Source of the DNA: Acanthaster planci
Taxonomy: Eukaryota > Echinodermata > Asteroidea > Valvatida > Acanthasteridae
Reading direction: 5' to 3'
Length of the DNA stretch: 64,000 bases
Assembly (NCBI RefSeq): GCF_001949145.1
Contig: NW_019091393.1
Coordinates: forward strand, 632,049-696,048
Shown: positions 54,653-64,000 of the stretch, piece by piece
Layout: each line of letters starts with the position of its first letter
Numbering within the stretch: the first letter of the stretch is position 1
Notes under the pieces: model-generated
Databases searched by the model: none
Told to the model about the DNA's origin: nothing
Seen by the model: the letters and a program-made list of their open reading frames with translations, nothing else
Translations under genes and position numbers: made by a program

Positions 54653-55957
54653 TTATCGGCTGTCCAACAGTTTCCATGGTCTCCAAGCGTCGTAGAGGGC
54701 ATACTGCCTCTCAACTACAAATCCATTGACAGATTGCACAGGTTTGCGGCAGCCATTGTACCACTGGGAATCTCCTATCCGTTTGACTTCCTGCTCAGTT
54801 CCATTATAGAGATGGGGTAAAATCTCACACATGGTGGTGGGAGTTATGGGGAACGAATGACCAATCACCCCACGCTTCCTCCATTCAAAGTACGAGTTGT
54901 AGAGCTTGTCATCCTGGTCAAGGAATATTAGATATTCCGCCAGGGACTCCAAGGATGGAAAGTCACTGACATGTATGAAAGAGTCGGGTGGTGCGACCTT
55001 CTCAAAGTCCTCTCGGGGTGCCCCGTACACGACAGGCACGATGTTGTAACCAAGGGAGTTGGCCCAGAACTTCTCGGTGATGTAGTCTCGGCATTCGCTG
55101 TTGGCCAGGGCTAGGTAGAACTTGAATCGCCGCATGGCTATATTGCAGCGCTCGGAGCGTTGAGGATAGCAGGACAGCTCCCCGCATTTGCCGTAGGTCT
55201 TAAGAGGTAGCAACTCTCGAAGTCTTGCTATGAAAGGAATGCGTGGCCACGTCACTTCAAAACAGTTGCTGCCAATCCACACAATGAGGCCGTCTTTACC
55301 CTGTGCGTGGTTGTGTGATTTGGGTACTCTCCGATTCACATTGGGTTGGTGTTCTCTATAGTAGCCAAACGGGAGGTAGACATCGGAGTCTCGTCTGTAT
55401 GTCATCATCTTGTGGTACTTCAACTGGCGCAGGGCCAGCGACTTGGACCACACGGTGACCCTGAAAGGCGTCTCGGTGCTGAAGTAAACCCAGGTCTGTC
55501 CCGTTGGTGGCTCGACCTGAACCAGTTCACGAAGGTGCGTTTTGAAAACCTTGGGAAGCATGCCTAAGACCACGGCGTCCATCCTGTCTGTCAGAGACAC
55601 GTTGGCGCCGACCGTGAGAGAAATATTGCAGTCGTACGCGGGACACTCGATCTGCCCATTCCATGCCCCGCCAACTTCCCTTTGCCGAATCTTTGTAATA
55701 GCCTGGAGCTCTGGCCACTCCTCCATGTCCTTCACGTCCCCGAAAATGAGGACATTCTTGATGCACCCTTGGGCTAGTACCGATTGGTATCCCCTCCGAA
55801 AGAGTTGCTTACCGATCAGCGATCCATCCCTGTTTACAGCTGCAGAAGCACTTGCTGTCATACTCAGGCTACTGTTGACCATTCCGGACGTCAACATCCA
55901 TAGAAGGGTTCCAGTAAGACAGCCAAGGACCACCGCAATCTTGTTATTGGAAATCTA
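54653..55957 (-). CDS. Alpha-1,3-fucosyltransferase, GT10 family (main exon, 5' incomplete)
   Basis: GT10 enzymes transfer fucose from GDP-fucose to glycans in the Golgi. The exon starts after an acceptor at 55958 (ATCTGTAG) and encodes 434 residues to the stop at 54653. The first residues, IAVVLGCLTGTLLWMLTS, are the single signal-anchor segment of a type II membrane protein. A stem follows, then the N-terminal GT10 domain with MTYRRDSDVYLPFGYY and the C-terminal donor-binding domain with FYLALANSECRDYITEKFW, VPVVYG and DSFIHVSDFPS. These match the catalytic core of vertebrate alpha-1,3-FUTs. The in-frame GTG at 55933 is not a plausible start; the ATG and short cytoplasmic tail must be on an upstream exon that I could not place. 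The acceptor sugar is not predictable. It is transcribed towards TTC4. Confidence 0.9.
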
Positions 55958-58900
55958 CAGATAATGCAAACGCACTTTGAGATTAAAACCTTATAGAGAT
56001 GCCACCTTGCTTGCAAGACAATTCCTTCTCTCATTACATCACAAACCGAAAATTCAGTGTTGGGATAAGTTCTTCACCAATGTAAGCTAATAAACGTTGT
56101 ATATAATTTATACATTTTGTGCATTTGCTTAAGAGACAGCGTTACAGCACAAAGTGACTTAGTCTTTTGCAGCCGTACTTATACCAGTCACTGATAGGTT
56201 AAAACAAGACCGTGACAAGGAGAGGTCTGTGAGATTTTGGCACGTCTAGCCTGTATAGAAAACGGGTAAAAATACGCTCAAGGCACCTACAGCTAGCAGT
56301 CAAGAAAATGACTTTGCCTTCATAACCCTGTTAATAAGGGGTTTCTCATCAGCTTGACCCAAGGCTCGCATACCCCGAGACGTTCAGGCAAATGAAATTG
56401 TTTGGGTTTTGCCCGAATAAATGATTCTCTTTACAATTCGGATGACATATTAAAAGTTTAACCATCTACTTGAAATAGAAGACAGCAGCCGTGTAAGTTT
56501 GGAGAGCTACGGACATTCGCAGTTTTGGTAACTACATGTTAATACCACAAAGGTAAACAGTATCTTAGAGACGGCTTGTTGTTACACTATCCCACACTGG
56601 AGAAAGTGAAACCAAAAGCGGAAACGAACCAGCATACCAGGGAAAACTGCTTGGCTTACGCCCCCTTGGCAAACATTCCCGACTCTTTGTGCCGCGAGGG
56701 AAAATTCCGCGGGTAAATATTTGCCCGCATTTACCGCCTCACCAAAGGTTACCATCTACATGTAAAGCTTAGAGCACTCGACTCGCTGAAATGTGCGTTT
56801 AACGCATGGTTTAAGGAAAGGACATTTTAGAAAGCTTATTATACAGAGCTGAATTTTCTTCTTCCCCATAAAGACAAGACTCCTGTCTGGTTGATTTCTA
56901 TTCAATTTGCCAGAGCAATGGAAACTACGACATCGGAGCGCGATTTTGGAGCGCTGGGTAAATTTGACTTCAGGTAATAGTGACTTCAGTCCAAACATGG
57001 CAATGGACATTGTTGCTATGGCTTGTATGGATCGATTCATTCTGGCATCGGGTACATAGGATGTTGAAATACTGGAGTAATAATTACACCGTTGTGGATA
57101 CACAACTCGTGTAGGACTCCTCTTCACCTCACCTGCTCACTCAAAATTGGCAGTGTGCACGCACATTTTTCGAGACCCGTGGTACACAGGTGTATTTTGG
57201 TGGGGCTAAACAGAAATATTTCCCCGCCATGTGCCTTCCAATGATGTGATCATAGCAATTGTGCATCATTGGAGTCATTTTGGCTTTTTGTGGTTGTATG
57301 ATTAACACGTTGAATGCACAAGTAGGCATAATGTTGGTGCAGGTATATTAAGTCTATCTACAGAACCCTGTATGGTCGCTGTGGGTACACTGCAAACTCA
57401 GTGTTTTTAAGATAATGTGCACACCATCTTAGGTTTATACTTAAAAACGATAAAGTGACCTGACGGACAACACAAGTGTGCGTTTGATTGACAACTTAAT
57501 TTGACTACATTATGAGAAGTTTAACGAACTCAGGACACTTTAGTGAAGGCGTTTTAGTGATGAGCTCAGCGCCTTTGCACCAATCTCACAAGACCAACAG
57601 AATGACAATATGATTTGAAGTTAGCTAACTCAACATACAGGACACAAGACCCCGATATTTTTGTCCAGCAAGGACAGAAGGAATTCGATCCAAACAATGG
57701 GAGAGCTTTCGTCAAATAGTGCTCTGCTTTTTTATTGGCAAATCGCAAATGCAGTGAACAATTTTTTTTTGTCATTTTGAAGGAACGTTGTGAGTGTGAT
57801 ATTGAACCTTGCGCCGTTAGACTTCACATCTCCCACTGCCCAATTTAAATTGCAATCAGGGTTTTAAGAATCGTAAGGGTTTTGCCATGCTTTAAAAACA
57901 AACTACAGAATATAAATCGGACAGTTATGCCACAAACCTTTCGGACGAGCATAGTGATGAGACCTCGCGACGCCATTTCCTCATCAGAGTAGTCGATTGC
58001 CAGTGGTTACATCTAACGAGGGTCATCGCTGTTTAGTAATGATGCATAGCCGGTCTTTAACCATAGCGGTGTCATACATCTCAGCTCCGTCAGTGAGACT
58101 GAAACCTTTACCGTGATTGTGCGGATTATCGAAGAAGACAAACTCAAGGAAAATGGGCGTCGTGTTTACCGAGCGCCAGTAAGCACCATAACGGCTGTAG
58201 GCGAGGGAGACTAAGCCGAAGGCACGAAATCATAATTTGCACATTGGTTCAACTAAAATGTTACGTTACGTAACGTGACTTGGCGCCAATTTGATCCCTT
58301 CAGTACGGCGAGGATAGTACAATGCTATAGCGTACGCGACGACGGGAATCAATGTGAGGCTCTACACTGTTAATTAGCGACACCGACGAAGTTACTAGGT
58401 GGGAAACCCGACCGTCTAGTCAATATTTTCCGAGTCAGAGTCCCACTATTTCGAGTCCTCGTCCTCTACTATAGTTCGAGTCCAAGTCAATGTGTGTCCA
58501 TTAGATATTATTGGATACATACAAAAAAAGTTCCCATTTCCAGTCAGCGATTGCAAATACACGAAAAATAAAGAGGATCCTTAGCGTAAATCCCAGGGTG
58601 ATTATCCCCTCCACTGACTGGGTTAGGTGGGCCACTAAATCATCCCCCAATATTTCCTGGAAAGTAAAAAATCAAGGCAGAAGAATGTTTCGGAGTTTCC
58701 AACAACCAAAATATATTCAACAGCACTCAAACAGGGAGAACGTTGTGGTAAACTACTGTGGGAGACTGACCCACCTTGTGCATGGGTGCTGTTGCCTTGG
58801 AGGAGGGCAGATTATTCGCTAGATACCAAGCCATTCCATGGGCAATGCTGTGGGAGACTATAGCACCTTTTACTAGAGGCTGTTTGCTAAAATGAGGGTA

Positions 58901-59138
58901 GACATCCTACTCGATTTTTAAAATTTATTTATTTATAATATTTATCCAGGGTATAACTTATTCACCATGTAGGGAAAAAACCAGAAAAAAAAGTCCAGAT
59001 CCCAAACATCGCAATGTACAGTATCTTAATTATCTGTTTCACACCAAGGCAAAGGAAGTTGTTTACATGTGGGGGCGCTGTTCCATTGAATCCGTCATCC
59101 GTAAAGGGAAATAATAGGCTCCTTTTACACACTTATTT
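55958..59138. other. Intergenic region upstream of the fucosyltransferase exon
   Basis: The missing 5' exon of the fucosyltransferase probably lies here or further on. A 14-bp palindrome ACGTTACGTAACGT is at 58263-58276. A block near 57930-58010 (CCACAAACCTTTCGGACGAG) resembles the repeat at 14576-14700. No other gene is supported. Confidence 0.45.
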
Positions 59139-59356
59139 ATATTATAGGATTTTCGGTAATCACAGCAAGTGTAACAGTTAACAAGGTGTATTTTTGATTA
59201 TATGTATTGAGTTTGTTAGTGTTCATTTTGGAGAATCATTAGAAATTATGTGCGTTGTAATACTGAACAAGGAGTGTTGTGAGTGCTTTATCCGGGATTT
59301 CTCTGAATCACATTGCCGAGCCCCAAGCTGTCACCAGTCTAGCCCCACTAGTGTGG
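59139..59356 (+). repeat. Left LTR-like direct repeat
   Basis: It begins near ATATTATAGG and is clearly homologous to 62236-62453, with scattered substitutions. The true LTR end may lie further right, where the two copies no longer match because one is rearranged. Confidence 0.75.
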
Positions 59357-59558
59357 CACACTAGTGACTGAACTGAGTCATCCATCGCTCAGCTCAATAG
59401 GTTTAAGCCAGTAGTGTAGTATTTATTTTATTGTAAATACTGTAATTTGTGTCAATTGAAAAAAAAACAGCCATTGCTTACGTCCTGTATTTTAATAGGT
59501 GGTCAGAGTTTGTAACAGTGCATTGGTAGTAATCCCCTTATGGTTCTAGGTTTTCAGA

Positions 59559-60664
59559 ATGGCCAACAATGAGGCTAGCCTTGTTGAACGCCTTGATGCA
59601 AGGATTGACGGAGACCATCAAGACAAATCAGAAGCCAATTTCACAAAGGGCCATTAAATTGGTTAGGTTTAATGGGCGACCAACTATTTCAGGTGATCCA
59701 ACTATCCTTGAGTGGATTGATGAGGTTGATATTTATTGTCAGCAATGCAGGGTTCCAGATACAGAAAAGACACAAATTGTGTATTATCATTTGGGTGGGT
59801 TGGCTCGTGATGAAGTCAAATGTAATCCTCAGGTGAAAGGAGATTATAAGGCCTTGGTCAAACTGCTCAAGAAACAATTTGGGGCTGACGAAACTGTACA
59901 GTCATTGCAAAAAGTCCCTGTATGAGCGCCACCAACTAGAAGGCGAGTCCCTTGTGGACTATTAACGTTGCCTTAGTCGGTTGTATGACCGGATTGTTGA
60001 AGTTGGAAGTGAAGGAGAAAAGGAAGGGCTTATGGGCCTTAAGGATAAAGTTCTTATCAACCAATTTGTGGCTGGGGCTAAGACCCCAGCCATGCGTTTA
60101 GAACTACGCAGACTTGAGTTGGCCAAACCTGGGCAGACCTTTCGTGAACTTTGGGATGCTGCTTTGGATCTATTTAGGGACATTGATAGGCCAAAGGTGA
60201 AGCGCACCCAGGTACGTCAAGTGGATATTGCGGTTGATGAACCTGTTATAGATGATCAAGGGGTTTTAAATCATAGAGATGATGTGGTCGATGTTGCAGT
60301 AGAGGGGGTGGCTGCTCGGACCCCAAACTTATCACAGTTTCAACAGCTGATGCAGCAGCAAACTGAGATGATAAAGTGTATAAAGAACCACCAGGAGCAA
60401 ATTTTGAAGCAGCAAGAGCAGTTCGCCAGTCTTATGGAGCATGTGATTAAGAGTTCAAGTCCAAAGCAGTCCGGCACTGGTCAAGGGGGCGGCGTGTGGT
60501 GTGCTATGCATGTAAACGCCCAGGGCATGTTAGGGCAAACTGCAAGTTTGACCGTACTATTGGTGGCCCAAAGTCCACACCTGCTGGTCAGCCCTCTGGG
60601 GGACAAGGGCAGCCAGCCAGTGTGGGGTCAAACCCAAATAAGCCCACACAGAGTGGGGAGTTAA
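59559..60664 (+). pseudogene. Gag-like region of the LTR element
   Basis: An ATG at 59559 opens a short frame. Similarity continues in a second frame at 59569-59925 (ILEWIDEVDIYCQQC) and a third at 59981-60664 (INQFVAGAKTPAMR). These are typical of Ty3/gypsy gag proteins. A stop near 59965 and the frame changes mark it as inactive. A CCHC zinc knuckle, CYACKRPGHVRANC, lies in yet another frame near 60500-60541. Confidence 0.75.
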
Positions 60665-60692
60665 ACACGAGTCCCCCATCACTGTAGGCCAA

Positions 60693-61367
60693 GTGATGGA
60701 GCAGGTCTCTGAAGTGGCCTCACCTGGGGGTAATGTTCCTTGTAAGGGAGAAGAGTTGCCCAAGTATACAGTAAGTGAACTGCTCGATTGTCTTGTGCAT
60801 AAAAGCCCTTCAGTGAATGCGACCTTGGCAGGAATTCCTGTAACTTGTATAATAGACACAGGTGCAGAAACCTCACTAATGAGCTCACCTTTCTTTGAGG
60901 AACATTCACCAAGACGAATGAGTGGTCCAAAGCCTCTTGGCCGTTATCTTAGGGTGTGTGGGGTTGATTCCTTGGAGCTTCCTGTGGAGGGATATGTTGA
61001 GGTCCCATTAGTTGTGCACAACTATTCGGTTCTCACTCACTTCCTGGTTATTAGAGACCCATTGCAGTGTAGGCTGGGGGGTCGGAAGAGCCCTGTACTC
61101 ATTGGATGTAACATACTTGAGTTGTTGAAGGGCATCGTAATTGACCCCAAAGTACAGGATGCCGAGGCAATAAGTGTGGCCTTGCAATGGTACCGTCTCG
61201 CAAAGGAGCCACATTGTGGAAAAAAACAATCAAATGAAGGGTCAAGAAAATCAGCGTCTGTGCTCACCTATGGAAAACCAATGACTATTCCCCGAGGCAG
61301 GTTCAAACCATCCAGTGTCAAATTAGAGCTCCGGGTGAGGTATTCAGAGACAAAATGTCTCTGTTAG
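60693..61367 (+). pseudogene. Retropepsin-like protease region
   Basis: CIIDTGAETSLMS carries the DTGA active-site motif of retroviral-type aspartic proteases, followed by VLIGCNIL as the second conserved block. The frame differs from the gag and zinc-knuckle frames, so at least one more shift separates them. Confidence 0.75.
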
Positions 61368-61551
61368 ATAGTCAGTGGGCTGATGGTGGAGAAGTAAATG
61401 ATGAAGGGGGTAGTGCGCCTTGTGTTTCTTCTGCACTTAAGAGTATATGATTCATGTGGGTACACAAATGGTGGCTCTATTCATGTTTTGGCGGGCAATC
61501 TTGGAACTCGGGCTGTGGTGATTTCCCCCCCCCCCACACACACACACAAAA

Positions 61552-62167
61552 TTGGCACAGGCCTCAGTGATATGTATGGATCCAATTGGGGTTGAGGAAA
61601 AGGATAGCTCACTACAGGTTTCAGTGAGTGAGATTCTAGTGGAAGATGTGGTGAACAAACATGTGGAGGCTGGGCATGAGCCTAAGTCAGACGTGCCAGT
61701 GGACTCACCTGTGCCTCCCTCCCAAGAGACTTTTGTATTTAGTGACGGGACCCAGTATAAGTTACCTCCAAGGCTGACGCCGTCATCTTGTAATTTGGTA
61801 GGGGATCAGAAGGATCAGTTTGTGCAGTTGTTGCAAAAACATTAAGCAGTATTTTCAGTACACCAGTTTGATCTTGGTCGCTGTGACACAGTTCCTCATG
61901 TAATTCGCACCGTAGATGATACTCCAATTAGTCGCCTTACCGTAGGATCCCGCCCAGGGATTTTCAGGAAGGGAGATCTTGCAACAACTTTTAAAGCACG
62001 GTATCATAAGACGTAGCACTAGTCCGTATGCAAGCCAAGTGGTGTTAGTAAGAAAGAGAGATGGCAGCCTGCACTTATGTATTGATTACAGGCGTCTAAA
62101 TGCCAAAACTGTGCGTGACTCATTCCCCCTTCCTCGCATTGAGGAATCCCTTGAGGCCTTAAGATAA
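61552..62167 (+). pseudogene. Truncated reverse transcriptase region
   Basis: Linker sequence ending near 61845 in one frame leads, after a stop, to GIIRRSTSPYASQVVLVRK, then DGSLHLCIDYRRLN and FPLPRIEESLEAL at 61979-62167. These are the first blocks of a Ty3/gypsy reverse transcriptase. Translation then stops, and the catalytic YxDD block is absent because the element is deleted up to the right repeat. A C-rich and (CA)n run at about 61529-61549 interrupts the region. Confidence 0.8.
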
Positions 62168-62235
62168 TGCAAGGGTGTCATGATGGTAGGGGGCATCAGG
62201 GGGTGACTCGCACATGTTCCTCACTGAGGAGAATC

Positions 62236-62453
62236 ATATTATAGGGTTTTCGGTAATCACAGCAAGTGTAACAGTTCACAAGGTGTATTTTTTATAATAT
62301 TTATTGAGTTTGTGAGTGTTCATTTTGGAGAATCATTAGAAATTATTTGCGATGTAATACTGAACAAGGAGTATTGTGAGGCGATTTCCAGGGATTTCTC
62401 GGAGTCACATTGCCGAGCCCCAAGCTGTCACCAGTCTAGCCACACTAGTGGGG
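62236..62453 (+). repeat. Right LTR-like direct repeat
   Basis: Homologous to 59139-59356. Near its right end CTGTCACCAGTCTAGC is repeated as CTGTCACCAGTCGAGC, a short local duplication that blurs the boundary. Confidence 0.75.
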
Positions 62454-63240
62454 CTGTCACCAGTCGAGCTACATTGTTGGCGTCTTTTGCGGGTTTGTGG
62501 GGGCTCTAAAGGGAAAAACTTCCGTCAGAGACTGGAGAAGCTTCCGGGAGGCCCTTGGGCACTGGCTGGTATGAAACGTTCTTTATTACATGTCTTGTTT
62601 TGTGGAGGGAAATTGTGAATCACAATGTCAGCATTACGCGTTGCACAATGTACCAGGGGTGATAGTACGGTTAGTACATGTACATGTAACATAAACAATA
62701 TGCACATTCGTGTGCATGCGCTTGTCGGAGCTACTGTCCCACACGTTTGAATTTAGTTATAATGTATAATAAATTTTCAGAATGGAAAGATCGTTATGTG
62801 CAATTTCTTAAAAAGATTAATTTGATTTGTTTTTTAAACAGGGTTTTTATACTTGGCAATCGATGGCAATAAACCAGTAAAGTCATTGCATGGCAACACC
62901 CAAAACCTCCTCACGGAGATCTCGCCTCTTCATTGAGTCTACTACAACCATATGGTGGTCTTCCATAAGGCCTGACTTTAATTATGTTAAAATTATATAT
63001 ACATAAATAAAGATTAATAGAAAAAAACTCACACTTGATAAATTAAAATGATTTAAAAACCAAAACTGGTTCAAACAGAAGACACTAAACCTCGTCTAAA
63101 ATCAGATAAAATAATAAGAGATCGAAACAAACATTAAACGCTAAAAGTTAAAGAATAAATACAAGAAAACAATACACACCTTGAAGAGTACTAAAAACTA
63201 CATACCTAAAAAGGAAAAGAAAAATCAGACATAAAACTAA
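62454..63240. other. Non-coding region between two retroelements
   Basis: No gene recognised. The AT-rich part from about 63000 to 63240 may be the 3' untranslated region of the minus-strand LINE. Confidence 0.45.
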
Positions 63241-63299
63241 TTAACCCTAACACTCCTCAATCCTTCACCTGTTGGAGGATTGAGGAGTGTTAGGGTTAA
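63241..63299. repeat. TTAA-bounded perfect hairpin, copy 2
   Basis: The arms 63241-63264 and 63276-63299 are perfect 24-bp inverted repeats around an 11-base loop. They begin TTAACCCTAACAC and end GTGTTAGGGTTAA. The right arm recurs with one mismatch at 38451-38473. It adjoins the 3' end of the LINE ORF. Confidence 0.9.
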
Positions 63300-64000
63300 T
63301 GAGGAATGCATTCCGTGCAGCTTTGAAACTCGTTAAAGTTTCTTCTGAATTTACAGATTGGTCAAGGTTATTCCAGACAGAAATACCAGTGACAAATGGG
63401 GAGTTACGCAAGCATTCAGTTCTTAGTTTTGGCATAACAACTGAGTCCTGGGCATGTTTGGTATTGTAACCATGAGTCTGAATTGTCTGGGTAAATTCAT
63501 CTGCCATGTATCCTGGTGCCAAGTTATTCAGACGTTTAAACATGAGCACAGCACAATTACAAATAAATTGTTTGTTCAAAGGCATCCATTTAAGCTCTTG
63601 GAACAGTTCAACAGATGGTTTATAATAATCCTAATTATTCAATATAATCCTTTCAACCCGTTTTTGTAGCTTTTCAAGTTTAGCAGTGTGCATTTGGAAT
63701 CTGCCTAACCAAATTTGGGAGCAATAATCCAGATGAGGTTTATCCACGTTGAAGCATGCCTAACTTAGATAGGAGAGCTTCAGCAACCTTATCAACTTCT
63801 TGTGTCCAGTGCAGCTCTTCGCCATTTAAAACACCAAGACACTTCGCAACCTTGACCCGTTTCAGGATGTAACCATTAGCCGTAACATCAAAATTCTCAA
63901 TACCATTTAGTTTACGCCACGATCCAATCAGCATGTCTTCATTTAGTACAAGTTTATTGGCATCAATCCAATTCATCACCTGACATACCCCATTACTCAG
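63265..64000 (-). pseudogene. CR1/jockey-like LINE, 3' part of ORF2
   Basis: Minus-strand frames at 63979-63740 and 63585-63265 read as the C-terminal third of a non-LTR reverse transcriptase protein: WIDANKLVLN, VKVAKCLGVLNGEELHW, then LFKRLNNLAPGYM-type and GYNTKHA, PKLRTE and SVWNNLD blocks. The two frames are separated by a shift and a stop, so the copy is dead. The 5' part continues beyond the window. Confidence 0.75.

Larger units (their letters stand above)
59139..62453 (+). mobile_element. Degenerate, internally deleted Ty3/gypsy LTR retrotransposon
   Basis: Two direct repeats of about 218 bp (59139-59356 and 62236-62453) flank gag-, protease- and reverse transcriptase-like remnants in that order. 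The coding region is broken by several frame changes and stops. RNase H, integrase and most of the reverse transcriptase are missing. A purine-rich stretch (CTGAGGAGAA) precedes the right repeat, as a polypurine tract would. This copy cannot move on its own. Confidence 0.8.

Overview
The window is eukaryotic genomic DNA. Its genes have GT-AG introns (plus one AT-AC intron), spliced coding exons, AATAAA signals and introns rich in transposon debris. The gene set is a long tandem of six-cysteine SRCR domains, a DUF4062/P-loop/TPR protein, a Tctex1-domain protein, TTC4 and a GT10 fucosyltransferase. Together with CR1-like and Ty3/gypsy remnants this fits a marine invertebrate deuterostome, most likely an echinoderm. 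A sea star is my guess; the species cannot be fixed from the sequence alone.

Layout. 260-8219 (+): the 3' part of a gene for a secreted protein with nine SRCR domains in view, one domain per phase-1 exon except domain 6, which is split over two exons; its 5' end lies before the window. 10609/10630-14292 (+): a six-exon gene for a protein kinase with a long basic, disordered N-terminal half carrying SH3-ligand-like motifs. 18462-35910 (+): a 23-exon gene for a probably lipid-anchored DUF4062, P-loop NTPase and TPR protein; a 742-base assembly gap falls inside its penultimate intron and appears to cost no coding sequence. 38615-about 42737 (-): the last two exons of a single-pass membrane protein I do not recognise. 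45487-46104 (+): a single-exon Tctex1/dynein light chain family gene. 47819-52930 (+): TTC4, ten exons, with one intron that has all the marks of a U12-type AT-AC intron. 54653-55957 (-): the catalytic exon of an alpha-1,3-fucosyltransferase, convergent with TTC4. 59139-62453: a frameshifted, internally deleted Ty3/gypsy LTR retrotransposon. 63241-64000: the 3' end of a CR1-like LINE on the minus strand, running off the window.

The spaces between and inside genes hold many short non-autonomous elements that can be seen directly: a mariner-like foldback (3561-3727), a piggyBac-like MITE with TTAA ends (27018-27207), a hAT-like MITE with an 8-bp target duplication (46618-46807), a 40-bp TIR element (48191-48400), tRNA-derived SINEs, two copies of a tiny TTAA-bounded element, minisatellites and several dispersed repeats.

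No operon-like logic links the genes. SRCR proteins, STAND-type P-loop/TPR proteins and adaptor-coupled kinases or receptors are typical of expanded invertebrate recognition and signalling repertoires, so a shared role in surface recognition or immunity is conceivable, but that is inference from family membership and position only.
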